Notes: generated by a model not told the origin, from the letters alone. DNA of 64,000 nt from Marinimicrococcus flavescens (GCA_029211145.1 JARGEQ010000126.1:124001-188000); one strand, 5' to 3'; counted from the stretch's first letter, positions 9,319-18,001 are shown. Numbers and translations are program-made.

Positions 9319-9409
9319 CCGCCCTTTGGTGGCAGCACTGCTCGCAACCGGCGGCGCGGCCCGGGTGGCCCGCCGCCGGTCGGTCGTCTGACAACGGGCC
9401 GGCCATTTC

Positions 9410-9913
9410 ATGAAGAAGCTGCTCGACCTCTATTACCGGCTGCTGCGCTTCGCCATCACCCTGTCCATGGCGGTGCTGTGCATCCCGGTCACCATGCAGA
9501 TCATGGCACGCTACTTCGACTTCGTGCCGCGCTACATCTGGACCGAGGAGATCGCGCGCTTCTGCTTCGTCTGGGTCATCATGCTGGGCGCGATGATCGC
9601 GGTGCGCGACGGGACCCACTTCGACCTCGACGTCCTGCCGCACGGCCGCAGCCCGCGCGTGGAGGGCGCCATCCGCCTGTTCGCCCATACCGGCATGCTC
9701 GTGGTGGCGCTGATCTTCGTTCACTATGGCTGGCAGTTCGTGGAGTTCGGCTGGTACCAGACCTCCGAGATCTTCGAGCTCCCCATGACCTACATCTTCA
9801 TCGCCTGGCCGGTGACCGGCCTCACCTGGCTTGCCTTCCTGGGCGAGAAGGTCGCCGAGGACATCAGGCTGCTGCGCGGCCACGCGCTGCCCGCCGCAGG
9901 AGACGCCCCATGA
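9410..9913 (+). CDS. TRAP transporter small permease (DctQ family)
   Basis: A 167-residue membrane protein with four hydrophobic segments: LRFAITLSMAVLCIPVTMQI, IARFCFVWVIMLGAMIAV, a third around IRLFAHTGMLVVALIFVHYGW and a fourth around YIFIAWPVTGLTWLAFLG. The first loop (YIWTEEIARF) and the GTHFDLDVLP segment are DctQ hallmarks. It partners the large permease, whose start codon overlaps its stop (ATGA at 9910-9913), and lies 91 bases after the binding-protein gene. The subunit has no known transport activity by itself and is thought to stabilise or couple the complex. Confidence 0.9.
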   Translation: MKKLLDLYYRLLRFAITLSMAVLCIPVTMQIMARYFDFVPRYIWTEEIARFCFVWVIMLGAMIAVRDGTHFDLDVLPHGRSPRVEGAIRLFAHTGMLVVALIFVHYGWQFVEFGWYQTSEIFELPMTYIFIAWPVTGLTWLAFLGEKVAEDIRLLRGHALPAAGDAP

Positions 9914-11214
9914 CGGCCGGCATGGTGGCAGCGATCCTCTTCGGCACGTTCCTCACCCTCATCATCCTCAGGATCCCCGTGGCCTTCGCCCTGGCGCTGG
10001 CCTGCATCCCGGTATTCTTCATCGAGCCGCGCCTGACGCCGATCCTGCTCTTGCAGGAGATGTTCAAGTCCTACAACTCGTTCGTCCTGCTGGCCGTCCC
10101 GTTCTTTCTTCTGGCCGCCAACCTCATGAATGCCGCCGGCATCACCGACCGGCTGATCCGCTTCGCACGAAGTCTCGTGGGCCACCTGCCGGGCGGGCTC
10201 GGCCACATCAACGTCGTGGTCTCGATGTTCTTCGCCGGGATCTCCGGCTCCTCCACGGCCGATGCCGCCGGCATCGGCTCGCTGCTCATCCCGCAGATGA
10301 AGAAGGAGGGCTTCTCCGCGAGCTTCGCCGTGGCGGTGACCGCCTGCTCGAGCGTGATGGGAGTCATCATCCCGCCCTCGATCCTCATGGTGGTGTGGGG
10401 CGGCCTGATGTCCGTCTCGATCGGCGGCCTGTTCCTGGCCGGCGTCATCCCCGGCGTCCTGATCGGCCTCTCGCAGATGCTGATCGTCTACATATACGCA
10501 AAGAAATACGATTATCCGCTCTACCCGCGCAGCACCATGGTGGAGCTCGCCGTCTCCTTCGGCAGCGCCTCGCTGGCGCTCATGACGCCGATCATCATCG
10601 TGGGCGGCATCGTCGGCGGCTTCTTCACGCCCACCGAGGCCTCGCTGATCGCGGTGATCTATTCGCTGCTGCTGGGCATGCTGGTCTACCGGACGGTGGG
10701 CTTCGCCAAGCTCTCGGGCGTGCTCTACGATACCGGCCGGTTCGCCGCCATCGCCCTCTTCTGCATCGGCACCGCCAGCGCCTTCGGCTGGCTGCTCGCC
10801 TATTTCAAGATTCCCGCGCTGCTGATCGCCGGGGTCGAATCGCTGGGCCTCGGGGTCACCGGCATGGGCCTGCTGGTGGCCGCCTCCTTCCTCGTGATCG
10901 GCTGCTTCATCGACGCCATCCCGGCAATCATCATCCTGGGCACGGTGCTCTTTCCGGTGACCCAGCATGTCGGCATGCACCCGATCCACTACGCGATCAT
11001 CGGCGTGGTGAGCCTGGGCTTCGGCCTCGTGACCCCGCCCTACGGGCTATGCCTGCTGATCTCCTGCGCGGTGGGCGAGATCCGCGTGGTCGACGCCTTC
11101 AAGGACGTGTGCATCATCCTCATGCCGATGCTCTGCATCCTCGGGCTGATCATCTTCATCCCCGAGCTCGTCCTCTATCTGCCGCGGCTTCTCATGCCGC
11201 AGTTCGTCAACTGA
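9910..11214 (+). CDS. TRAP transporter large permease (DctM family)
   Basis: A 434-residue protein with about 12 hydrophobic segments forming the transport channel. Family motifs include the FFAGISGSSTADAAGIGSLL stretch, IIPPSILMVVWG and the second-half GGFFTPTEASLIAVIYSLLLG. The start overlaps the small-permease stop by four bases, implying translational coupling and fixed stoichiometry. It is the last gene of the cassette. A terminator-like hairpin with the recurring 16-base core follows about 70-90 bases downstream. Confidence 0.93.
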   Translation: MTAGMVAAILFGTFLTLIILRIPVAFALALACIPVFFIEPRLTPILLLQEMFKSYNSFVLLAVPFFLLAANLMNAAGITDRLIRFARSLVGHLPGGLGHINVVVSMFFAGISGSSTADAAGIGSLLIPQMKKEGFSASFAVAVTACSSVMGVIIPPSILMVVWGGLMSVSIGGLFLAGVIPGVLIGLSQMLIVYIYAKKYDYPLYPRSTMVELAVSFGSASLALMTPIIIVGGIVGGFFTPTEASLIAVIYSLLLGMLVYRTVGFAKLSGVLYDTGRFAAIALFCIGTASAFGWLLAYFKIPALLIAGVESLGLGVTGMGLLVAASFLVIGCFIDAIPAIIILGTVLFPVTQHVGMHPIHYAIIGVVSLGFGLVTPPYGLCLLISCAVGEIRVVDAFKDVCIILMPMLCILGLIIFIPELVLYLPRLLMPQFVN

Positions 11215-11824
11215 CGAAGCGCCGCGGACGATGAGGAGGGGCAAACGGGCGGGCGCGGTCGCCTGCCCGTGGCGGCGGAGCCGCACAAGGCGCTGCGCGC
11301 GCCGGGTTTTCTGTCTTTGGTCGATTGACCGGGCCTCGGGGACACCCGGGATCATCCCGAGCCCCGGCAGCGATCCGCCTGCCGGTGGGGAGATTGCTGC
11401 TCCCGCGGCGGCTTTGAGAAGCTCGCGCCGAGGGGACCGGCCGCCCGCTCCTCATCCGCCCCCGGCTTCCCCGGCCGCTCATTCTTCATCATCCCCTCCC
11501 GTGTCATCCTCGTGGATGGTGGAGGAGATCCGCCGCGGGCGTTGGCGCGGCGGCGGAGTCCCACCCCGGCTGGATCACGAAGAAAGGTGAAGGCACCCTG
11601 AACGGGCGGGTGCCGGTTCAGGCCGGAGGCGACGGAGCTGAGCAAGGCGTCGCGCGCGGCACGACGACGGATCGGCTCCGGCAGTGGGCACCGCCGTCAG
11701 CCGGCCGGAACAGAGGAGAAGAAGCCACGCGCAGCGCCCCCGGCCGCTTCGACGCCACGGCCACCCGGCTTCGACGCGTTCTGCACCACCGGCGCCGGCG
11801 AGCTCCGGCCCGTCGGGTGCCGCC
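11215..11824. other. 610-bp intergenic region with two copies of the recurring hairpin core
   Basis: No convincing gene is present: the open frames are short, lack ribosome sites and change composition along their length. A complete copy of the recurring core is at 11286-11301 (plus strand, followed by TTTTCTGTCTTT). A degenerate one at 11642-11660 differs from the longer form of the core by a swapped CT/TC and has no T-run. A 12-base string GTGTCATCCTCG at 11501-11512 recurs inverted at 13787-13798 in another core-bearing intergenic region. Confidence 0.5.
11271..11318 (+). terminator. terminator-like hairpin T1 (core copy) after the TRAP operon
   Basis: The 16-base core CAAGGCGCTGCGCGCG (11286-11301) lies in a GC-rich stretch in which GGCG (11271-11274) can pair with CGCC (11300-11303). 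It is followed by TTTTCTGTCTTT. The stem is weaker than in the other family members, but position and T-rich tail fit an intrinsic terminator for the TRAP genes. Confidence 0.5.
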
Positions 11825-11983
11825 CTAGATGCGGCCCATGAGCAGCAGGATCAGGACGATGACGAGGAGGAGGCCGAGGCCGCCGCTCGGGTAGTAGCCC
11901 CAGCCGCTGCTGTGGGGCCAGGTCGGCAGCGCGCCGATCAGGAGCAGGACGAGGATGATGAGCAGGATCGTGCCGACACTCAT
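11825..11983 (-). CDS. DUF3309 family small membrane protein
   Basis: A 52-residue protein: MSVGTILLIILVLLLIGALP, then TWPHSSGWGYYPSGGLG and a second hydrophobic stretch ending LLMGRI. This is the full-length pattern of DUF3309, a family of tiny two-segment membrane proteins common in Alphaproteobacteria, with the invariant ALPTWPHS and GYYPSGGLG motifs between the segments. Role unknown. GGAAGGGAC lies upstream of the ATG at 11983. It stands alone, 88 bases after the DUF2270 gene on the same strand. Confidence 0.85.
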   Translation of the reverse strand: MSVGTILLIILVLLLIGALPTWPHSSGWGYYPSGGLGLLLVIVLILLLMGRI

Positions 11984-12071
11984 GGGGATGTCCCTTCCGC
12001 CAGCGTCGCGCCCATCGGCGCGCCCGGAATGACAACCGTCGGCGTGGGAAAAGGATCCCTGCCCCAGTCTC

Positions 12072-12782
12072 TCATTCGCCGCCTGCCGCCAGCTCGAGCA
12101 TGCGGTCGCGATCCGGCCGCGGCGGCCGCTTGCGCCCGGCCCCGCGGCGGCTCTTGTAGGTGTGGAAGGCGACCACGAGCCAGGTGCCGTGGAAGAGGAA
12201 GCCGGCGAGGATGACGAGCTGGCCCGGCACCGGCCCCATCCGGGCCCGTTCCCAGACCTCGTCGAGCAGGCCGATCGGCGTGGGGTGGATCAGGATCTTG
12301 GCGAGGTAGGCGGCGACCTGGATGGCGAAGATCCAGCCATAGTTCCGCCGCAGCCGGCGCCCGGCCGCCTCCAGCATGGTGATGTGCAGGCTGGGCGCGC
12401 GGTAGTCGCCATAGAGGACCTCGTTCCAGCCGTTCTCCGTGCGCACGCCGTCGCCGCGCAGGATCGGCCCGAAGAAATGCACCTCGAGCACGTGGGCGCG
12501 CATCCTCCAGAAGTCGAAGAAGCGGTAGCGGCGCGCCTCGATATAGAGGAATACCGCCACGAGCAGTCCCACCAGGGCGAGCGGCAGCGGCGACGCCTCG
12601 GCGCTGGAGAAGGTGAGCGAAAGGGCGATGCCGGTGGTGACCACGGCCCAGTTGGTGGTGGCGTCCAGGCGCGTACGCCAGATGATGCTGCGGTAGAGCT
12701 CGCCCCGGTAGAGGTGCGAGAGCGCACCGATCTCGGCCGGGCCAAAGCCGGCCTCGCCGGTCGCCCATTCGTGCTTCGCCAT
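12072..12782 (-). CDS. DUF2270 family predicted integral membrane protein
   Basis: A 236-residue protein matching DUF2270. The soluble N-terminus contains the conserved ALSHLYRGELYRSIIWRTRL. A pair of membrane segments follows (TNWAVVTTGIALSLTFSSA and LPLALVGLLVAVFLYIEARR), then FFDFWRMRAHVLE, and a second pair near the C-terminus (around YGWIFAIQVAAYLAKI and LVILAGFLFHGTWLVVAFHT). The C-terminal tail is basic. The start at 12782 has AGGGAGG upstream; the frame is open further up but lacks family sequence. Function unknown. It is divergent from the methyltransferase at 12970. Confidence 0.85.
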   Translation of the reverse strand: MAKHEWATGEAGFGPAEIGALSHLYRGELYRSIIWRTRLDATTNWAVVTTGIALSLTFSSAEASPLPLALVGLLVAVFLYIEARRYRFFDFWRMRAHVLEVHFFGPILRGDGVRTENGWNEVLYGDYRAPSLHITMLEAAGRRLRRNYGWIFAIQVAAYLAKILIHPTPIGLLDEVWERARMGPVPGQLVILAGFLFHGTWLVVAFHTYKSRRGAGRKRPPRPDRDRMLELAAGGE

Positions 12783-12969
12783 GACCGCCTCCCTGCCACG
12801 CTGCCGGCGCCACGCCGCGCGCCGGCGCCGAAGCCGCCATCCTAGCAAAGGATGCCCTTCTCCCGCGGCTTCGATCCGCCGCGCCATGGAACCTCGCTCG
12901 ACCCCATCTGTCTGCTCGAGGAGGGCCCCTATTGCCCGGGGCCGCGCCACAGAAGGAGGAAACAAGGCG

Positions 12970-13587
12970 ATGCCTCTCGTCACACGGCTGAAGCGCCTCG
13001 TCCGCGGCCGGAAGCTGCCCAGCCCCTCCCGTCGCGACTATTACGCCACGCCCGAGCTGGGGCTGGACGGCCACCGCTGCCCCGAGCGGCGGCTCGCCGG
13101 GTGGGAGGCGCTGGCCCGCCATGCCAGGAATCGCACGGTGCTCGATCTGGGCTGTGCCGAGGGCCTGATGCTGCGCCGCCTGCTGCGCGAGGGCGCGCGC
13201 CGCGGCCATGGGCTCGACAACAGCGCCCACCGCATCGCCTCCGCCCGCCGGGTGTGCGCCCTGGAGCCCGCCCGTTTCGACGTGATGGAGCTGAACCGGC
13301 CCGGCCAGCTCGATGCCGCCCCGTTCCTGGAGCCGTCCTACGATTGCGTTTTGATGCTGGGCGTCTACCAGCACCTTCTCGAGCGGTCGCGCGACGCGGC
13401 GCTAGTGAAGGCCCTGGCCCGGTGCCGCGAGATCTTCGCCTTCCGGGTGCCGCGCCGGCGCCTCCATGGCGCGCCACGCGTCATCCGCGAGCAAGGCTTC
13501 GAGCTCGTCGAAGAGCTCGATCCGCGGGGCGCCGAGCAGCTTCTGATCTACCGCCGCCGCGCGCCCGCCCTTCCCGCCGCTGCCTGA
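12970..13587 (+). CDS. class I SAM-dependent methyltransferase-like protein
   Basis: A 205-residue protein with a short basic N-terminus and a Rossmann-type SAM-binding motif, VLDLGCAEGLMLRRLLREGA (about residues 58-77), followed by GHGLDNSAHRI (acidic ribose-binding residue) and a VLMLGVYQHLLE motif IV. The C-terminal third is short for the fold. AAGGAGG ten bases upstream fixes the ATG at 12970. Substrate unknown; the closest overall shape is of small-molecule or cell-surface-modifying methyltransferases. It is a single gene ended by hairpin T2. Confidence 0.75.
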   Translation: MPLVTRLKRLVRGRKLPSPSRRDYYATPELGLDGHRCPERRLAGWEALARHARNRTVLDLGCAEGLMLRRLLREGARRGHGLDNSAHRIASARRVCALEPARFDVMELNRPGQLDAAPFLEPSYDCVLMLGVYQHLLERSRDAALVKALARCREIFAFRVPRRRLHGAPRVIREQGFELVEELDPRGAEQLLIYRRRAPALPAAA

Positions 13588-13634
13588 CGCCGGCGCGGCG
13601 AGCCGACCGGCGCTGGTGCCGGCTCGTCGTGATC

Positions 13635-13673
13635 AAGCCGTGCAAGGCGCTGCGCGCGGCTTTCGTTCTTCGT
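13635..13673 (+). terminator. intrinsic terminator T2 (core copy) after the methyltransferase gene
   Basis: AAGCCG (13635-13640) pairs with CGGCTT (13657-13662) around the core CAAGGCGCTGCGCGCG, followed by the T-rich TTTCGTTCTTCGTTTCC. It lies 48 bases after the stop of the plus-strand methyltransferase. Confidence 0.7.
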
Positions 13674-13872
13674 TTCCGTCAGGCGGCGGCGGTGGGGGTT
13701 CACCGGATTTTCAGCTTCTCCGGGGATCCTGCCGGGGCGGGAGGTCGCCGCCGCATCATTCCCGGGCGCGCCTGTCTCACTCGCCGCGAGGATGACACTG
13801 GCCAGCATGGATAGGTGCAGGAGCCGTCGCGCGAGCGTCATCGCCTGAAGGCCAGACAGCACCCCCAACTCC

Positions 13873-13912
13873 GAAAAACAGAAGCCTGGCCGCGCGCAGC
13901 GCCTTGCACGGC
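13873..13912 (-). terminator. intrinsic terminator T3 (core copy) after the YddA-type ABC gene
   Basis: On the minus strand GCCG (13912-13909) and CGGC (13892-13889) close a hairpin over the same core, followed by CAGGCTTCTGTTTTTCGG. It lies about 30 bases after the stop of the minus-strand ABC transporter gene. Hairpin and loop are a 24-base exact inverted copy of T2. Confidence 0.7.
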
Positions 13913-13941
13913 TCCGGGCTCGACGGCCTCGGTCCCCGCTA

Positions 13942-15735
13942 CTACTCGGCAGCGGCGGCTGGCAGGGGCTCGGAGAGCACGCTGCGGGCCTGCGGGTCGA
14001 TGACCAGGCGGCGGTCGTGGAAGCGCAGCAGCGAAGGGTTGTGGGCGATGCTCACCAGCGTCACGCCCGGTAGGCGCTCGCGCAGCTGCCCGTAGATCGC
14101 AGCCTCGGTTTCCCGGTCCAGCGCCGAGCTCGCCTCGTCGAGGAACAGCCAGTCGGGCCGGTAGAGGAAGGCGCGGGCGAAGGCCACGCGCTGCTGCTCG
14201 CCCGGCGATAGCGCCAGCGACCAGTTGCCGCTCTCCTCGAGCCGGTCGACCAGCCCCGGCAGACGGCACGCCAGCAGCGCGGCGCGGAACGCCTCGCGGT
14301 CATAGGCGTCGGGGCGCTCCGGGTAGCTCAGCACCTCCTCGAGCGTGCCGATGGGCAGATAGGGCTTTTGCGGCAGGAACAGGATGCGCGCCCCCTCGGG
14401 AACCGAGATGCGCCCGTGCCCGAAGGGCCACAAGCCCGCCAGCGTGCGAAAGAGCGTGGTCTTGCCCGAGCCGGACGGGCCCTGGATCACCACCGCCTCG
14501 CCTCTGGCGATGGCCAGCGTGGCATGCTCGATCAGGGCCGTGCCGTCGGGCACCCGCACCTCCACATCCTCGAGCCGCAACTCCGGCCGTGCCTGCCGGA
14601 CGATCTCGAACGGCCGCTCGGTCTCCGCCCGGCGCCGGGTCGCGGTCATTGTGTCGGCGAAGCCGGTGAGGCGATCGACCGTGGCCTTCCAGCTCGCAAG
14701 CTCGGCGAAGCTGTCGATGAACCAGGAGAGCGAGCCCTGGACCTGGGCGAAGGCGCCGGCTGTCTGGGTGAGCACGCCCAGCATGATCTCGCCGGCGAAG
14801 AAGCGCGGCGCCTGGACGATGATGGGGAAGATGGACGCTGCCTGGCCATAGAACACGGTGATCCAGGTGAGCCGCTTGGTGACCCGCATATAGTCCCACC
14901 AGGTGGCGAAGATCCGCCCGAAGGCACCGCGCAGGCGCTGCTGCTCGTCCGCCTCGCCGCCATAGAGGGCGATGCTCTCGGCGTTCTCGCGGATCCGCAC
15001 CATGCGGTAGCGGAAGTCGGCATTGTAGCGCTCGAGGTCGAAATTGATGCGCACGAGGCGCCGACCGATCAGCCAGGTGAGCCAGGAGCCGGCAATGGCG
15101 TAGAGCAGCGCCACCCAGACCATGTAGCCGGGCACCGGGATGCCGCCCATGAGCGGCAGTACCAAGCTGCCCGAGAGGCCCCAGAGAACATAGACGAAGG
15201 TGCCGAGCGTCAGCAGCTCGCTCACCAGCCCGAGCCCGATGGTCAGGGTTTGCAGGCTGAAGAGGCCGATGTCCTGCTCGATCCGCTGCTCGGGATTGTC
15301 GGTGCCGTGGTTGGCCAGCTCCATGCGGTAGTAGGTCCGCTCCTCCAGCCAGTCGCGGAAATAGACCTCCGTCAGCCAGCGCCGCCAGCGGATGGTCAGG
15401 TACTGCCGCAGCCACACCCGGTAGACCGCCACCACGATGTAGACGAGGACCAGGCCGGTGAACGAGAAGAAGAACGCCTCGAAGCTCTCCACGGAGAAGA
15501 TCAGCTTCCAGAAGGTGGCAGCGTCCTTCTCCTGGAGCGCATCGAAGAAGGCGCGGTTCCACTCGTTGAGCAGCTTGGCCATCCAGACCAGGAAGATGCT
15601 CATGGCCAGGATGAGCGCCAGCACGCCGCGGGCGAACCAGCGCTCCTCGGAGAACCAGTAGGGCCTGGTCAGCGTCCAGACCTTGCGGAGAAAGCCGCGC
15701 CCTGCGGCGATGCGGGTGACGAGGTCGTCGATCAT
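13942..15735 (-). CDS. ABC transporter, fused membrane and ATPase domains (YddA/SbmA-BacA type)
   Basis: A 597-residue protein of the ABC_membrane_2 class. The N-terminal half has about six membrane segments and the family sequences LLNEWNRAFFDALQ, YRVWLRQYLTIRWRRWLT and DNPEQRIEQDI. The C-terminal half (from about residue 385) is an ATPase with Walker A GPSGSGKTT, a Q-loop in FLPQKPYLPIGTL, signature LSPGEQQR and Walker B WLFLDEASSALD. Relatives of this architecture move peptides, fatty acyl groups or vitamin B12-like molecules; the substrate here is unknown. Probably works as a homodimer in the inner membrane. It follows ruvX on the same strand after 92 bases and ends at terminator T3. Confidence 0.9.
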   Translation of the reverse strand: MIDDLVTRIAAGRGFLRKVWTLTRPYWFSEERWFARGVLALILAMSIFLVWMAKLLNEWNRAFFDALQEKDAATFWKLIFSVESFEAFFFSFTGLVLVYIVVAVYRVWLRQYLTIRWRRWLTEVYFRDWLEERTYYRMELANHGTDNPEQRIEQDIGLFSLQTLTIGLGLVSELLTLGTFVYVLWGLSGSLVLPLMGGIPVPGYMVWVALLYAIAGSWLTWLIGRRLVRINFDLERYNADFRYRMVRIRENAESIALYGGEADEQQRLRGAFGRIFATWWDYMRVTKRLTWITVFYGQAASIFPIIVQAPRFFAGEIMLGVLTQTAGAFAQVQGSLSWFIDSFAELASWKATVDRLTGFADTMTATRRRAETERPFEIVRQARPELRLEDVEVRVPDGTALIEHATLAIARGEAVVIQGPSGSGKTTLFRTLAGLWPFGHGRISVPEGARILFLPQKPYLPIGTLEEVLSYPERPDAYDREAFRAALLACRLPGLVDRLEESGNWSLALSPGEQQRVAFARAFLYRPDWLFLDEASSALDRETEAAIYGQLRERLPGVTLVSIAHNPSLLRFHDRRLVIDPQARSVLSEPLPAAAAE

Positions 15736-15827
15736 GCGGGGGATCCGGCCGGTGGCACGGCGCGGGAAAATACGCTCCGCTCACCCCGAGGCGAGTGAAA
15801 TTTTCTGCAGAAAGCGCTGTTGCCCGC

Positions 15828-16292
15828 TCAGCCCTTCATCGCGCGCAGCGCATCCTCGAGAATAACCGCGGCCGCATAGTGGTCGAGGAGCTGCCCCTTC
15901 CTGGGGCGCGGCAGCCTGCCCTCCTCGATGGCGAAGGACACGGCCGAGCTGGTCAGCCGCTCGTCCTGCAGCAGCAGCGGCAGGCGCAGCGCCTTGCCCA
16001 GATTGCGCGCCCAGTCGCGCATGCGCTGGGCGGCCGGGCCCTCGCTGTCATCCATGTTGAGGGGCAGGCCGAGCACCAGCCCGACCGCCTCGCGCTCCTT
16101 CACGAGCCCGGCCAGCCGCCCGCAGTCCCGCGCCCACTTGTCGCGCTGCAGCGTCACGAGCGGCGTCACCAGGCGACGCTCGACATCGGTGCCGGCGACG
16201 CCGATGCGCCGCTGGCTCATGTCGAGGCCGAGCAGCGAGCCCCTGGGCGGCAGAAGGTCACGAAAGTCGCAAGGCCGGTCGAGCACGGGCAA
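15828..16292 (-). CDS. ruvX: Holliday junction resolvase-like RuvX (YqgF)
   Basis: RNase-H-fold protein required for pre-16S rRNA processing and possibly recombination. Motifs: GLDMSQRRIGVAGTD (catalytic Asp24), VLGLPLNMDDSEGP, LLQDERLTS (Glu) and LLDHYAAAVILEDAL (C-terminal Asp). At 154 residues from TTG at 16292 (or 152 from GTG at 16286) it has the family's usual length. No in-frame ATG lies near there: the next upstream one, at 16442, would add about 50 residues without family resemblance, and the first internal one would remove the catalytic Asp. A rare start codon is therefore most likely. The gene is the first of a two-gene minus-strand set with the ABC transporter. Confidence 0.88.
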   Translation of the reverse strand: MPVLDRPCDFRDLLPPRGSLLGLDMSQRRIGVAGTDVERRLVTPLVTLQRDKWARDCGRLAGLVKEREAVGLVLGLPLNMDDSEGPAAQRMRDWARNLGKALRLPLLLQDERLTSSAVSFAIEEGRLPRPRKGQLLDHYAAAVILEDALRAMKG

Positions 16293-16475
16293 GCTGGTCT
16301 GGTCCGGGTCTGGAGGGAAGCGGCGGCCCGAGCGTAGAGCGGTTCCGGGACGGCTGGAACCTCGGCGGCGGACAAGATCGCTCCGCGCAGTCAGCGTGCC
16401 CCGGCCAGCCCCCTCGCCCGCCGGCCGGTGCTGGTGCACCATGCGCGCCTATCGCGGCAGGATGAGGAGAGAGTC

Positions 16476-17105
16476 ATGGAACAATCGGTCGAGGAGCGGG
16501 TGGCCGAGTGGGACCGTCGGTTCGGCAGCGAGGATTATCTCTTCGGCACCGATCCGAACGCCTTTCTGGTACGCCAGGCGGACCGGCTCCAGCCCGGCAT
16601 GAAGGTGCTGGCGGTGGCCGACGGCGAGGGACGCAACGGCGTGTGGCTGGCGGGGCGTGGCCTTGACGTACTGTCCGTCGAGGCCTCTTCGGTGGCGCTG
16701 AAGAAGGCGCAGCGGCTCGCGCGGGAGCGCGGCGTGGCACTCGCCACCGAGCAGACCGACATTCTCTCCTGGGACTGGGGCCGAGACCGGTTCGACGCCA
16801 TCGCGGCGATCTTCATCCAGTTCGCCCGGCCCCGCGAGCGCACCCGGCTCTTCGAGCTGATGCAGGAGGCGCTGAGGCCCGGCGGTCTGCTCCTGCTGCA
16901 GGGCTACCGCCCCGAGCAGGTGGGACGGGGCACCGGCGGCCCGCCCTTCGTCGAGAACATGTACACCGAGCCGATGCTGCGCGAGGCCTTCGCGGCGATT
17001 GAGATCCTCGAGCTGCGATCCTACGAGGCAGACATCCGCGAGGGCACCGGCCATGCTGGCATGTCGGCACTGATCGAGCTGGTGGCGAGGAAGCCGGCGG
17101 GCTGA
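16476..17105 (+). CDS. class I SAM-dependent methyltransferase (TehB/thiopurine-type)
   Basis: A 209-residue protein with the N-terminal WDRRF...YLFGTDPNAFL pattern of a widespread family annotated as TehB/tellurite- or thiopurine-methyltransferase-like. SAM-binding motif I is VLAVADGEGRNGVWLA (about residues 43-58), with an acidic residue in VLSVEASSVAL and motif IV in FDAIAAIFIQFARP. GAGGAGA upstream supports ATG at 16476. Such proteins methylate soft anions or small thiols in the cytoplasm; the substrate is not determined by these motifs. Divergent from ruvX and tail-to-tail with the universal stress gene. Confidence 0.82.
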   Translation: MEQSVEERVAEWDRRFGSEDYLFGTDPNAFLVRQADRLQPGMKVLAVADGEGRNGVWLAGRGLDVLSVEASSVALKKAQRLARERGVALATEQTDILSWDWGRDRFDAIAAIFIQFARPRERTRLFELMQEALRPGGLLLLQGYRPEQVGRGTGGPPFVENMYTEPMLREAFAAIEILELRSYEADIREGTGHAGMSALIELVARKPAG

Positions 17106-17136
17106 GTCCGCCTTTCCTCGCCGAGAACAGGACGGC

Positions 17137-17991
17137 TCAGCGCAGCAGCAGGACCGGTACGCGGCAGGAGCGCAGCATCGCCGTGGTGGTGCTGCCGATG
17201 ATCAGGCTGCGGATCCGCGAGTGGCCGTAGGCGCCCATCACCAGGAGATCGACGCCGCCGGTCTCGACCTCGTGGGCGATGACCTTGTCGGCGTCGCCCG
17301 CCACGATGCGGGCATCGACCGCAAAGCCGCTGCGCAGCAGCTGGGTTGCCGCCTCGTCGAGCCGCTCGCGGGTCTGCGCGTCCTCGCGGCCGACCGTCAG
17401 GAGCCGGCATTCCAGCCCCTTGAGCAGCTTCTGGGCGGCAACGTAGGCAACCGCCTTCCTGGCGCTAGGGCCGCCGTCGAACGCGATGAGCAGGCGTCCG
17501 ATCGGGCGGAAGGCGCGCGAGGCCACGAGGATCGGGCGGTGACTTGCGCGGGCCACCCGCTCGAGGTTCGAGCCCAGATGCAGGCTGGCAAAGTCGGCAC
17601 CCTCGCCACGCTTGCCGATCACTACGAGCTCGGAGCGCTGGTCGAGCTCGGCGATGGTCTCGACGAGAGCGCCGTGGCGCTGGGTCAGGGCGACGTCCTC
17701 GATGCCGGCCTCGCGCAGCCGCCTTGCGGCTTCCTCGAGCACCAGCTTGCCCTTGCGCTGGCCGAGGCGGGCGCGCGTCTCCTCGAGCTCGGTGAGCTGG
17801 CGCAGCAGCTCCTCGCCGGCATCGATGCCCAGGGCGCCACTCAGATCGCTCAGCGAGGCCCGCTCGCGGTGATGGTCGAGGACGTGCAGCACCTCGACCC
17901 CGACGCCCATGCGGGCGGCCGCCCAGGCGGCATGGTCACAGACGCTCGCGGCGTAGAGCGAGCCGTCGGTGCAGGCCAGGATGCGCCCCAT
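17137..17991 (-). CDS. tandem-domain universal stress protein (UspA family)
   Basis: A 284-residue cytoplasmic protein made of two Usp domains (about 1-150 and 155-284). The second contains the ATP-binding pattern G-2x-G-9x-G-S/T in GAYGHSRIRSLIIGSTT, so it probably binds ATP. The first has the degenerate version GKRGEGADFASLHLGSN. The gene starts 10 bases after the SulP transporter gene on the same strand, so both should be on one transcript. SulP/Usp neighbours occur in other bacteria, which suggests that this Usp senses the energy or stress state for the transporter; that link is inferred. Confidence 0.9.
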   Translation of the reverse strand: MGRILACTDGSLYAASVCDHAAWAAARMGVGVEVLHVLDHHRERASLSDLSGALGIDAGEELLRQLTELEETRARLGQRKGKLVLEEAARRLREAGIEDVALTQRHGALVETIAELDQRSELVVIGKRGEGADFASLHLGSNLERVARASHRPILVASRAFRPIGRLLIAFDGGPSARKAVAYVAAQKLLKGLECRLLTVGREDAQTRERLDEAATQLLRSGFAVDARIVAGDADKVIAHEVETGGVDLLVMGAYGHSRIRSLIIGSTTTAMLRSCRVPVLLLR

Positions 17992-18001
17992 GTTCCGCTC
18001 C

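Larger units (their letters stand above)
13588..13941. other. 354-bp convergent intergenic region bounded by two inverted copies of the hairpin core
   Basis: Two copies of the recurring terminator core face each other here. A 24-base string at 13637-13660 is repeated exactly on the other strand at 13912-13889. The roughly 220 bases between them hold no convincing gene. The sequence just after T2 (TTTCC-GTCAGGCGG-GCGG) resembles that just after T4 at 56803-56822, so similarity between elements extends past the core. Confidence 0.6.

Noticed and set aside
11231-11590. Short open frames in the gap after the TRAP operon
   Set aside because: No ribosome site, mixed composition and overlap with hairpin T1; no recognisable protein.
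13637-13912. Reading the 24-base inverted copies T2/T3 as terminal inverted repeats of a small transposon
   Set aside because: Each copy lies just after a gene on its own strand and is followed by T-rich sequence, which fits terminators; the interior does not match the T5-T6 interior. An origin as a mobile repeat remains open and is discussed in the findings.
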